From Qipengyuania algicida (GTDB lineage: Bacteria; Pseudomonadota; Alphaproteobacteria; Sphingomonadales; Sphingomonadaceae): 64,000 nucleotides of DNA. A program made the position numbers and the translations under genes. Within the stretch, counting starts at the first letter, position 1, and every line of letters begins with the position of its first letter. The stretch spans positions 38,501-102,500 of the forward strand of contig NZ_WTYA01000010.1 in NCBI RefSeq assembly GCF_009828025.1, in the 5' to 3' direction. The notes below the pieces were generated by a model that searched no databases, had not been told where the DNA came from, and saw only the letters and a program-made list of their open reading frames with translations. This document shows positions 56,224 through 64,000 of the stretch, piece by piece.

Positions 56224-56732
56224 GCGATTTCTCCGGCGAGCAGAGCTGCATTGTCCGTGCTGGCGAGGCGTTTGTGCAGCTCTTCCAGCCTGACGGCAGC
56301 AAGGCCGGGATCGCCTCCTTCGATCAATGTCAGATTGCGCTGCGCAGCCGCGGCGAGTTCCTCGTGTCCTTCTCTCAGTCCCTGGCGATAGGCACCGATT
56401 CGCCCACCGAGCGTGCTCATCAGCTTGCCGATATGTTTGCCGACGAACAGGTCGCCAATTCCGGCCTGTCTCAGCTGTCCATCCATATCCTCGACGAAGA
56501 ATTCGGCGAGCAGCGAGGTCCGGGGGGCCAGTTCCGGATCGTCTTCCATGCGCAGCATTACGAGCGACAGCACCGCGGCCACCATGTCGAATCGGCCCTC
56601 GATCGTATCCGCCACCCCGCAATCGCGGTACCACTCCGGCTCGCGGGCGATTTCGATCGTCCGATGCCATAATGGACGCAAAGCGAGACGCGGGTCGGGG
56701 CGGGAAGAAAAGAGGCGCGTGATGAGGCTCAT
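56220..56732 (-). CDS. Ubiquinol-cytochrome c chaperone family protein
   Basis: A 170-aa protein: MSLITRLFSSRPDPRLALRP, PLWHRTIEIAREPEWYRDCGVADTIEGRFDMVAAVLSLV and FFVEDMDGQLRQAGIGDLFVGKHIGKLMS, the CBP3/UQCC1-type helical core. In mitochondria the homologue assists cytochrome b assembly into complex III; the bacterial role is inferred. Several upstream Met codons (56753, 56759) are alternative starts. Its stop overlaps the yceD start (ATGA). Divergent from bamE. Confidence 0.82.
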   Translation of the reverse strand: MSLITRLFSSRPDPRLALRPLWHRTIEIAREPEWYRDCGVADTIEGRFDMVAAVLSLVMLRMEDDPELAPRTSLLAEFFVEDMDGQLRQAGIGDLFVGKHIGKLMSTLGGRIGAYRQGLREGHEELAAAAQRNLTLIEGGDPGLAAVRLEELHKRLASTDNAALLAGEIA

Positions 56733-56891
56733 GACCTGTGCTGACTGGGCCATGTTCATCGGCAATTCAAGGGGCCGTCCCCAAGTCCGCACGGGGTTCG
56801 TGTTGCGCCGCGCGGCGGGCCGTCCTAAGGCGTGCCCAAGTATTGAGCGTCGCTTGGGTTTATTGCGGCGCTCAGGGTTCATGGAGTTGAT

Positions 56892-57398
56892 GTGACGAAA
56901 TCGGTAGTTCCAGGTTCCAGGGCGCTGGCCTTCACGTTGGTCTTGGCTGCAGCGCTAACTGCGACAGGCTGCACCTCGATCCGCCAACAGCGCGGTTATA
57001 TTATCGATCCGCTGCTCTATAATGGCGTCCATGCGGGCATCGATAACGAGCGCTCGGTGCGTGACACGCTTGGCGATCCGACCTTCAAGAGCCAGTTTGG
57101 CCAGAACATCTGGTATTATGTGTCGGACACGAATCTTTCCGGCCCGTTCCGTCGTCCGCGCATCGCCCAGCATTCCCTGCTGGCGGTGACCTTCAACAAG
57201 GCAGGGAACGTGGTCAGCACTGAGCGCGACACAGGCCTCGACAAGATCGTCTATCTGCGCCCGAACAGCGACAAGACGCCTACCCTCGGGCGGGAGCGCG
57301 GCTTCTTCGAAGATCTGTTCGGCAATATCGGCCAGGTCGGCGCCGCGGGTGCCTCGGGTAATACGGATTCGGGCAGCAACACCGCAGGCGGTGGATAA
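56892..57398 (+). CDS. bamE: Outer membrane assembly lipoprotein BamE
   Basis: A 168-aa lipoprotein (SmpA/OmlA fold): a signal with lipobox LTATGCTSI (Cys27), then [19 protein letters not shown] and IWYYVSDTN typical of BamE. The C-terminus is a Gly/Ala/Ser-rich tail ([14 protein letters not shown]). BamE stabilises the BAM complex that inserts beta barrels such as the TonB receptor at 9.6 kb. GTG start at 56892 with GGAG 5 bases before. Confidence 0.88.
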   Translation: MTKSVVPGSRALAFTLVLAAALTATGCTSIRQQRGYIIDPLLYNGVHAGIDNERSVRDTLGDPTFKSQFGQNIWYYVSDTNLSGPFRRPRIAQHSLLAVTFNKAGNVVSTERDTGLDKIVYLRPNSDKTPTLGRERGFFEDLFGNIGQVGAAGASGNTDSGSNTAGGG

Positions 57399-57466
57399 TT
57401 GCCCGGCGTGCCGTAGTTTGCGCTCCGTTGCTTGACCGGACGGCGGCGAACCCCATATCGCCGGTC

Positions 57467-58027
57467 ATGAGTGATCAAACCTCCAGCCACGGACTTGTGA
57501 AGTGGCATTCCACCACCATCATCGGCGTAAAGCGCAGCGACAAGACCATCATTGCTGGCGACGGTCAGGTTTCGATGGGCAATACCGTGATGAAGCCCAA
57601 TGCAACCAAGGTCCGCCGGATCGGCTCTGGTGGTAAGGTCGTGGCGGGTTTCGCGGGAGCCACAGCCGATGCGTTTACCCTTTTCGAGCGGCTGGAAAAG
57701 AAGCTCGAGCAGTACAGCGGACAATTGCTGCGCGCTGCGGTCGAATTGACCAAGGACTGGCGCACTGACAAATATCTGCGCAATCTCGAAGCGTTGATGA
57801 TCGTTGCCGACAAGGACAATCTGCTGGTCCTGACCGGCAATGGCGATGTGCTCGAACCAGATGGCGGGATCGCCGCCATCGGCTCCGGCGGTAACTATGC
57901 GCTCGCCGCAGCCCGCGCCCTCGCAGAGTATGAAGATGACCCTGAGAAAATCGCGCGCAAGGCAATGGCAGTTGCGGCTGATCTGTGCGTCTTCACCAAT
58001 GGCAATGTGACGCTCGAAACCGTCTGA
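57467..58027 (+). CDS. hslV: HslV peptidase subunit
   Basis: A 186-aa ClpQ-type threonine protease. The mature N-terminus TTIIGVKR follows a short propeptide ending WHS, giving a catalytic Thr. [36 protein letters not shown] and [16 protein letters not shown] are family signatures. It forms a 12-mer capped by HslU. hslU follows after 20 bases. Confidence 0.95.
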   Translation: MSDQTSSHGLVKWHSTTIIGVKRSDKTIIAGDGQVSMGNTVMKPNATKVRRIGSGGKVVAGFAGATADAFTLFERLEKKLEQYSGQLLRAAVELTKDWRTDKYLRNLEALMIVADKDNLLVLTGNGDVLEPDGGIAAIGSGGNYALAAARALAEYEDDPEKIARKAMAVAADLCVFTNGNVTLETV

Positions 58028-58047
58028 GCCGATTACCCGGGAACTCC

Positions 58048-59349
58048 ATGATCCAGAACCTGACCCCCAAGGCGATTGTCGCCGCATTGGACGAACACAT
58101 CATTGGCCAGAAGGATGCCAAGCGCGCGGTCGCCGTGGCGCTACGCAACCGCTGGCGGCGCCAGCGCCTTTCGCCCGATCTGCGCGATGAGGTGACGCCC
58201 AAGAATATCCTGATGATCGGGCCCACCGGCTGCGGCAAGACCGAGATCAGTCGGCGGCTTGCGAAATTGGCCGAGGCCCCCTTCGTCAAGGTCGAAGCGA
58301 CCAAGTTCACCGAGGTTGGCTATGTCGGCCGCGACGTCGAGCAGATTGCTCGCGACCTGGTCGAAGAGGCGATTCGTCTCGAGAAAGAGCGCCGTCGCGA
58401 TGCGGTGCGCGAAGCCGCGAGCAATGCGGCAATGGATCGCCTGCTCAATGCGCTGGTCGGTGAGAATGCGAGCGAGGCCACGCGCGAGGCATTTCGCCAG
58501 CGCATTACCGACAATTCGATGAACGACACCGAAGTCGAAATCGAAGTTTCCGAAGCGCCCAACATGCCAATGGATATTCCGGGGATGCCGGGCGGCGTCG
58601 GCATGATCAACCTGTCGGACATGTTCGGCAAGGCTATGGGCAAGAACAACACGAAGCGGCGCAAGCTGCGTGTGCCCGATGCATGGGACCGGCTGGTCGA
58701 GGAAGAGGCTGAAAAGCGGATGGACCAGGACGATGTCGCCCGGGTCGCGCTGGAGAACGCCGAAACCAACGGCATCGTTTTCCTCGACGAGATCGACAAG
58801 ATCGCGGTCAGCGACGTGCGTGGCGGCTCGGTCAGCCGTGAAGGTGTGCAGCGCGACTTGCTGCCGCTGATCGAGGGCACGACGGTTGCAACCAAGTATG
58901 GGCCGATGAAAACCGACCATGTGTTGTTTATCGCCAGCGGCGCTTTCCATGTCGCCAAGCCCTCCGACATGCTGCCGGAATTGCAGGGCCGCTTGCCGAT
59001 CCGCGTGGAATTGCGCGCGCTGACAGAGGACGATTTCGTTCGGATCCTGTCCGAAACCCGCGCCAATCTGGTCGCGCAATACAAGGCGCTGATCGGCACC
59101 GAGGGCGTGACGCTGGCGTTCGAGGATGAAGCGGTCCGCGAACTCGCCAAGATCGCTGCGCAGGTGAACGAGAGTGTCGAGAATATCGGCGCGCGTCGTT
59201 TGCAGACGGTGATGGAGCGGTTGCTTGAAGAAATCAGCTTCGAGGCCGAGGAGCATGAAGGGGAGATGGTCACGATTGATGCGGCCTATGTTCGTGATCG
59301 GTTGGACGAGCTGGCGGGCGATGCTGATCTGAGCAAATATATCCTCTAG
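58048..59349 (+). CDS. hslU: HslU ATPase subunit
   Basis: A 433-aa AAA+ unfoldase: [20 protein letters not shown], Walker [17 protein letters not shown] near residue 57, the I domain ([17 protein letters not shown], then [11 protein letters not shown]), Walker [12 protein letters not shown] and the C-terminal helix used to activate HslV, ending DADLSKYIL. It unfolds substrates and feeds them to HslV. Confidence 0.96.
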   Translation: MIQNLTPKAIVAALDEHIIGQKDAKRAVAVALRNRWRRQRLSPDLRDEVTPKNILMIGPTGCGKTEISRRLAKLAEAPFVKVEATKFTEVGYVGRDVEQIARDLVEEAIRLEKERRRDAVREAASNAAMDRLLNALVGENASEATREAFRQRITDNSMNDTEVEIEVSEAPNMPMDIPGMPGGVGMINLSDMFGKAMGKNNTKRRKLRVPDAWDRLVEEEAEKRMDQDDVARVALENAETNGIVFLDEIDKIAVSDVRGGSVSREGVQRDLLPLIEGTTVATKYGPMKTDHVLFIASGAFHVAKPSDMLPELQGRLPIRVELRALTEDDFVRILSETRANLVAQYKALIGTEGVTLAFEDEAVRELAKIAAQVNESVENIGARRLQTVMERLLEEISFEAEEHEGEMVTIDAAYVRDRLDELAGDADLSKYIL

Positions 59350-59403
59350 TTCTGCCGTTGAGATAGTCCGCGCCGGGTCGTCTGCGCTGCCGAAAGGACA
59401 AGC

Positions 59404-60582
59404 ATGTCCGAGTCCAGCTTTGATGTGATTGTGCTCGGCGCCGGTGCTGCGGGCCTGATGTGCGCAGCTCAGGCGGGCGCCAGAGGTCGTCGCGTGCTGG
59501 TGCTCGACCGCGCCGAAAAGCCCGGCAAGAAGATCCTTATCTCGGGTGGCGGGCGGTGCAATTTCACCAATATCCATACCGCGCCTGAACGCTTCATCTC
59601 GGCCAATCCGCATTTCGCCAAATCCGCGCTCAGTCGCTATACTCCGCATGATTTCATCGCGCTGGTCGATAGCCATGGCATCGCCTGGCACGAAAAGACG
59701 CTCGGCCAGCTGTTCTGCGATGGATCGGCGCGGCAAATCGTGGAGCTATTGCTGAACGAATGCGCCAAGGCAGACGTTGCGGTAGCGTGTGACGAGCAGA
59801 TCGGGCGTGTCGACCATTCAGGTGTGCGCTTTGCCGTCACTACTCAATCGCAAACGGTCGATGCCGATTCGCTGGTCATAGCCACCGGCGGCCCGTCGAT
59901 TCCCAAGATGGGCAGCACCGGCTACGCCTATGACCTGGCGCGACAGTTCGGACTGAAAGTGGTCGAGCCGCGACCGGCACTGGTCCCGTTGACGCTGGGC
60001 GGGGAGGATGTGCTGTTTCGCGAACTTTCGGGAGTTGCCACGCCGGTCGAAGCGCGCTGCGGCAAGGCCGCGTTTCGCGAAGCTGCGCTGTTCACCCATC
60101 GCGGCCTATCCGGTCCGGCGATCCTCCAGGTGTCCTCCTACTGGCAAAGCGGGGCAGCCATCGCGATTGATTTCCTGACCGACAAGGAGAGGGACTGGTT
60201 GCTGGCGGAAAAGCGCGACAATCCCGGCTCTACCTTGCGCAGCGTCTTGCGTGCCGCGCTCCCGCAGCGTCTGGCTGACGAGCTTGCGGAGCGCCTGTCG
60301 CTCGATGGACCATTGGCCAATGTGCCCGATGCAGACCTGCGCGTTGTCGGCGCAAGGCTGGCGGACTGGCGATTTCAGCCCAACGGGACGGAAGGTTTCG
60401 CCAAGGCGGAGGTCACGGTGGGTGGCATCAGCACAGCGGAATTGTCCTCCAAGACGATGGAGGCAAAGCGCGTGCCCAGCCTCTTCGCCATCGGCGAGGC
60501 GGTCGATGTCACCGGTTGGCTTGGCGGTTACAATTTCCAATGGGCCTGGGCGAGCGGCTGGGCGGCAGGTCAGGTGGCCTAG
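59404..60582 (+). CDS. HI0933/YhiN family NAD(P)/FAD-dependent oxidoreductase
   Basis: A 392-aa flavoprotein: VIVLGAGAAGLMCAAQAGARG (GxGxxG), KKILISGGGRCNFTN (family hallmark), LVIATGGPSIPKMGSTG and a C-terminal FAD segment VDVTGWLGGYNFQWAWASGW. The family (also called BaiN-like) has poorly known substrates. It has its own short leader and follows hslU by 54 bases. Confidence 0.9.
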   Translation: MSESSFDVIVLGAGAAGLMCAAQAGARGRRVLVLDRAEKPGKKILISGGGRCNFTNIHTAPERFISANPHFAKSALSRYTPHDFIALVDSHGIAWHEKTLGQLFCDGSARQIVELLLNECAKADVAVACDEQIGRVDHSGVRFAVTTQSQTVDADSLVIATGGPSIPKMGSTGYAYDLARQFGLKVVEPRPALVPLTLGGEDVLFRELSGVATPVEARCGKAAFREAALFTHRGLSGPAILQVSSYWQSGAAIAIDFLTDKERDWLLAEKRDNPGSTLRSVLRAALPQRLADELAERLSLDGPLANVPDADLRVVGARLADWRFQPNGTEGFAKAEVTVGGISTAELSSKTMEAKRVPSLFAIGEAVDVTGWLGGYNFQWAWASGWAAGQVA

Positions 60583-60608
60583 CGCGTCCCAATCCCGGCG
60601 CCGTTTCC

Positions 60609-62102
60609 TTATGGATGCGGTGCCAGTCCGATTTCGACGCCGGTCTTGTCAGTCAAGGCAAACCGATCGACCAGATCGCTGCTCGCCCGGTTGAGGCCTA
60701 CGACCTGAACACTGCGACCGTTGCGGCGCATGCGCTCAACCACCTTGTCGAGAGCGCCGATGGCCGAAATGTCCCAAAAATGCGCGCCGGACACGTCGAT
60801 GATGACGTGGTCTGCCGGATCGGGCTGGGCGCTCTCCGGTCCAAGTGCAGCGATGAAGCGGTCGACGCTGGCGAAGAAGATCTGTCCGGTTGCGGTATAG
60901 ACCGCCTTGTCCGCTTCGCGCGTGCGGGCGACGGAGAACATGCCCATCACCTTCTGCGTGAAGAAGATACCGGACAGGATTACGCCTGCCAGAACGCCGA
61001 GAGCGAGATTGTGAGACGCCACGACGACCACAACCGTTGTCACCATCACCACCGATGACTGCCATGGATGCCTGGCGAGGTTGGGAATCGAGTTCCACGA
61101 GAAAGTACCGATCGAAACCATGATCATGATCGCCACCAGCGCAGGCATCGGCACACGCCCGACAAGACTGCCCAACGCCGAAAGCAGGATCAGCAGCGAG
61201 ACGCCAGCAGTGAAGGTGGAAAGACGTCCACGCCCGCCGCTGGTGACGTTGATAACCGACTGGCCGATCATGGCGCAGCCGCCCATGCCACCGAACAGTG
61301 CGGCGACAATGTTCGCACCGCCTTGCCCCGCGCATTCGCGACGCTTGGCGCTGCCGGTGTGAGTCATGTCGTCGACGATCTGTGCGGTCAGTAGCGATTC
61401 GAGCAGGCCGACCGCAGCCATGGTTGCGGAATAGGGCGCGATAATCCGCAAGGTTTCCCAGTTGAGCGGGACTTGCGGCAGGTGGAAGAAGGGCAGGCCT
61501 TCGGGCAGCTTGCCCATGTCGCCCACGGTATGGACCGGTGCCGAAATCCAGATCGACAGCGCGGTCATCACGATGATCGCGATCAGCGGGCTGGGCACCG
61601 CAGTGGTCAGCTTGGGAAACAGATAGATGATCGCCAGCGAGGCGACGACCATGGCATAGGTTTCCCACCCGACATGGGTGAGCTGCGGCAATTGCGCCAT
61701 GAAGATGAGGATCGCGAGCGCATTGACAAAGCCGGTAATGACCGAGCGGCTGACGAACTGCATCAGAAGGTCGAGCCGGGCGATGGCGGCAATGGCCTGG
61801 AAAATGCCCATCAGGATCGTGGCGGCGAACAGATATTCGACACCATGATCGCGGACCAATGGCACCACCACCACGGCAACGGCTGCGGTCGCTGCCGAAA
61901 TCATCCCCGGCCGGCCTCCGGTAAAAGAGATCACAATGGCAATCGTTACCGAGGCATAGAGGCCCACGCGCGGATCGACCCCGGCAATGATCGAGAATCC
62001 GATCGCTTCGGGAATCAAGGCAAGGGCAACGACGATGCCTGCAAGAATGTCAGCACGTGGATTGGCGAGCCAGTCGCGGTGAAACGCGGCAGCTGAAAAC
62101 AT
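60609..62102 (-). CDS. SulP family anion transporter with STAS domain
   Basis: A 497-aa inner-membrane carrier: [32 protein letters not shown] first helix ([19 protein letters not shown]), further helices and the QVMG-type stretch, then a cytoplasmic STAS domain ([33 protein letters not shown]). SulP proteins carry sulfate, bicarbonate or other anions. No sulfur gene adjoins it, so the anion is unknown. 84 bases separate it from the ABC exporter. Confidence 0.88.
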   Translation of the reverse strand: MFSAAAFHRDWLANPRADILAGIVVALALIPEAIGFSIIAGVDPRVGLYASVTIAIVISFTGGRPGMISAATAAVAVVVVPLVRDHGVEYLFAATILMGIFQAIAAIARLDLLMQFVSRSVITGFVNALAILIFMAQLPQLTHVGWETYAMVVASLAIIYLFPKLTTAVPSPLIAIIVMTALSIWISAPVHTVGDMGKLPEGLPFFHLPQVPLNWETLRIIAPYSATMAAVGLLESLLTAQIVDDMTHTGSAKRRECAGQGGANIVAALFGGMGGCAMIGQSVINVTSGGRGRLSTFTAGVSLLILLSALGSLVGRVPMPALVAIMIMVSIGTFSWNSIPNLARHPWQSSVVMVTTVVVVVASHNLALGVLAGVILSGIFFTQKVMGMFSVARTREADKAVYTATGQIFFASVDRFIAALGPESAQPDPADHVIIDVSGAHFWDISAIGALDKVVERMRRNGRSVQVVGLNRASSDLVDRFALTDKTGVEIGLAPHP

Positions 62103-62185
62103 GAGTGAGTTCCGTGATTGTCTTGGCCAGGCGGCCTGGTTGGTGCGCCCTGTGGCCTATTGTGCAGTGCAGCGCAAGTTTGGGC

Positions 62186-64000
62186 CTACTCGGCAGCCTC
62201 TCCGGTCAGTTCGACTTCGGCCTGCTGGCGCGCCCACATTTCAGCGTAAAGTCCGTCGCGTCGCAGCAATTCGGTGTGGTGACCTTGCTCGGCAAGACGG
62301 CCGTTTTCGAGCACCAGAATCCGGTCGGCATCGGCAATGGTGGAAAGGCGATGCGCGATCGACAGGCTTGTGCGACCGCGAGAAATCCGCCGCAGTGTGG
62401 CGAGGATGTCCTGTTCGGTACGCGAATCGAGTGCGCTGGTGGCCTCGTCGAGCAGCAGGATCGGGGGGTTCTTGACCAGCGTCCGCGCGATAGCGACGCG
62501 CTGCTTTTCGCCGCCGGAAAGTTTGAGTCCGCGTTCGCCGACCTCGGTATCGAATCCCTGTGGCAGGCTTGCAATGAACCCGCCGATCGCAGCGCTGCGC
62601 GCCGCTTGCTCGATTTCCTCGCGCGTCGCGCCGTCACGCCCATAGCCGATGTTGTAGCCGATGGTGTCGTTGAACAGCACGCTATCCTGCGGAACGATCC
62701 CGATTGCCGCGCGCAGGCTCTCCTGCGTGACAACGGCGATATCCTGCCCGTCGATCAATATCCGTCCGGCCTGCGGATCGTAGAATCGATACAGGAGCCG
62801 GGCTATCGTGCTCTTGCCTGCACCCGATGGCCCGACAATGGCATAGCTGGCTCCTGCTGGTACTTCGAAGCTGAGGCCATGAAGGATGGTGCGCTCCGGC
62901 TCGTAACCGAACACGACGTTGTCGAAGGCGAGGGTAGGGCGATGAACGAGCAGTCCGGGCGCTCCGGAAATGTCCTTCACCTCAGCCTCGGTATCGATGA
63001 GGCTGAACATCGCCGCCATGTCGATCAGCCCTTGGCGCAAGGTCCGATAGACCGTTCCGAGCATGTCGAGCGGGCGGAACAGCTGGGTCAGCTGCGCCTG
63101 CACGAAAACCAGTTGGCCGGCTGTGTATCTCCCCTGCCACCATCCATAGACTGTAAAAGCCATGGCCGCGGCCATCAGCAAGTTGGTCACCAGCGCCTGC
63201 GCGATATTAAGCAGGCCAAGGCTGTTCTCGCTTTTGACGGCGGCTTCGGCATAGGCTCTGGTTGCCGAGGCATAGCGTTGCTGTTCGCGACGTTCGGCAA
63301 CGAAGTATTTGACCGTCTCATAGTTGAGCAGCGAATCCACCGCACGCGCCAGCGCGCGCCCATCGAGGCGATTCATCTCCGCACGCAGTTTAGTACGCCA
63401 TTCGGTTATAATGCGGGTGAGCAAGATATAGGCGACGATGGCAAGGGCGGTGGCTGCCACCAGCGTCCAGCCAAAAGCGAAATAGAAGATCACCGCAACT
63501 GCCGCCAGTTGCAGCACAGTCGGAGCGATGTTGAACAGCATGAAATAGAGCATCGTGTCGATGCTCTTGGTGCCGCGCTCGATCGTCTTGGTCACTTCGC
63601 CGGTGTGGCGTGAGAGATGGAAACGCAGTGAGAGCTGGTGCAGGCGCTCGAAAACATTCTCGGCGAGTGATCTTGCCGCATCCTGTCCTACGCGCTCGAA
63701 CACGATGTTGCGCAGATTGTTGAAAATCACCCCGCCGAACCGACCGACCGCATAGGCAATGACGGTCAGCATCGCCAATTGCATGACGCGCGGGCCGGTG
63801 ACGTTCATGGCGTCTACTGCCCATTTCAGGAGGAATGGCAGACCCAGTTGGGTCGCGGTAGAGGCGAGAACGAGCAAGACCGAAACGACAATCCGCCAGC
63901 GCAAGTGGCCATTTTCGCGCGACCAAAGATACGGCAGGAATCGCTTGAGCGTGCCCCAGCCATCAGGTGGCGGTGAATGAATGGTCGAATTGTCGGGCGG
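62186..64000 (-). CDS. ATM1-type ABC exporter, start outside window
   Basis: A fused permease-ATPase, open to the right edge in frame. Upstream of TTG 63904 the frame continues with LKRFLPYLWSREN, so the real start is beyond the window; 604 codons are visible, near a full length. Membrane helices (LLKWAVDAMN), ETVKYF (family-typical), Walker A VGPSGAGKSTIARLLYRF, Q-loop VPQDSVLF, LSGGEKQRVAIARTL and ILLLDEATSALD. Members export glutathione-linked sulfur or heavy metals to maintain Fe-S or metal homeostasis. Confidence 0.9.
   Translation of the reverse strand, partial: PPDNSTIHSPPPDGWGTLKRFLPYLWSRENGHLRWRIVVSVLLVLASTATQLGLPFLLKWAVDAMNVTGPRVMQLAMLTVIAYAVGRFGGVIFNNLRNIVFERVGQDAARSLAENVFERLHQLSLRFHLSRHTGEVTKTIERGTKSIDTMLYFMLFNIAPTVLQLAAVAVIFYFAFGWTLVAATALAIVAYILLTRIITEWRTKLRAEMNRLDGRALARAVDSLLNYETVKYFVAERREQQRYASATRAYAEAAVKSENSLGLLNIAQALVTNLLMAAAMAFTVYGWWQGRYTAGQLVFVQAQLTQLFRPLDMLGTVYRTLRQGLIDMAAMFSLIDTEAEVKDISGAPGLLVHRPTLAFDNVVFGYEPERTILHGLSFEVPAGASYAIVGPSGAGKSTIARLLYRFYDPQAGRILIDGQDIAVVTQESLRAAIGIVPQDSVLFNDTIGYNIGYGRDGATREEIEQAARSAAIGGFIASLPQGFDTEVGERGLKLSGGEKQRVAIARTLVKNPPILLLDEATSALDSRTEQDILATLRRISRGRTSLSIAHRLSTIADADRILVLENGRLAEQGHHTELLRRDGLYAEMWARQQAEVELTGEAAE

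Noticed and set aside
58141..59736. Long minus-strand frame of 531 codons across hslU
   Set aside because: Shadow of HslU; no family features, and a His/Gln/Arg-rich composition.
62105..63613. Long plus-strand frame across the ABC exporter
   Set aside because: Antisense to an ATM1-type exporter with full ABC motifs; no independent evidence.

Overview
The window looks like chromosomal DNA of a Sphingomonadales alphaproteobacterium (Sphingomonas / Novosphingobium / Erythrobacteraceae range; I cannot place the genus). The basis is a high-GC genome, a large TonB-dependent receptor next to a TPR-sulfotransferase, alphaproteobacterial markers (CC_3452-type secreted protein, YceD/DUF177 beside a cytochrome bc1 chaperone, UPF0262, BamE, HslVU), and two GAAC-N7-GAAC LexA boxes of the alphaproteobacterial type.

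Layout. 1-1.2 kb: two coupled minus-strand genes (a secreted Sel1/LprI-like protein cut by the window edge, and a hypothetical protein). 1.2-7.7 kb is sparse accessory DNA: MarC, a nitrobindin-like barrel, the potassium channel Kch, then a three-gene overlapping cassette (unknown, MobA/MobL-like fragment, Xre/MbcA/ParS antitoxin) with a LexA box upstream, and an IS1182-type transposase remnant. 7.7-9.2 kb: a BCCT transporter. 9.6-14.3 kb: TonB-dependent receptor plus TPR-sulfotransferase. 14.3-14.9 kb: broken IS5-type transposase. 15.0-21.0 kb: a large MalT/LuxR-type ATPase regulator divergent from four secreted-protein genes of unknown function, two of which share a C-terminal domain; a 22-bp-period direct repeat lies between them.

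21.5-24.2 kb: a LexA-boxed repair operon (radical SAM protein and UdgX-type uracil-DNA glycosylase). 24.6-29.1 kb: truncated hemoglobin and DUF3034 protein divergent from a cupredoxin-like protein and a GGDEF/EAL sensor. 29.1-32.1 kb: M20 amidohydrolase, then a CsoR-type regulator, glutaredoxin-MauE fusion and DUF4396 protein in one overlapping operon with a palindromic operator. 32.1-35.4 kb: a GH18-like / NodB deacetylase / GT2 fusion. 35.5-39.1 kb: cysD-cysNC-cysQ, making and recycling PAPS, which could feed the sulfotransferase at 12.3 kb. 39.2-42.2 kb: CoA-transferase, aldehyde dehydrogenase, MaoC hydratase.

42.3-64 kb is mostly conserved core: ftsH, a DUF3667 protein, a ParA-type ATPase, rpoZ, dnaB, UPF0262, a degenerate GH25 protein, cdd, an M14 carboxypeptidase, a DUF4136 lipoprotein, galE, rpmJ, a HAD phosphatase, a CC_3452-type protein, an HxlR regulator, yceD, a bc1 chaperone, bamE, hslV-hslU, a HI0933-type flavoprotein, a SulP transporter and an ATM1-type ABC exporter running off the right edge. 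No tRNA, rRNA or CRISPR array was seen.
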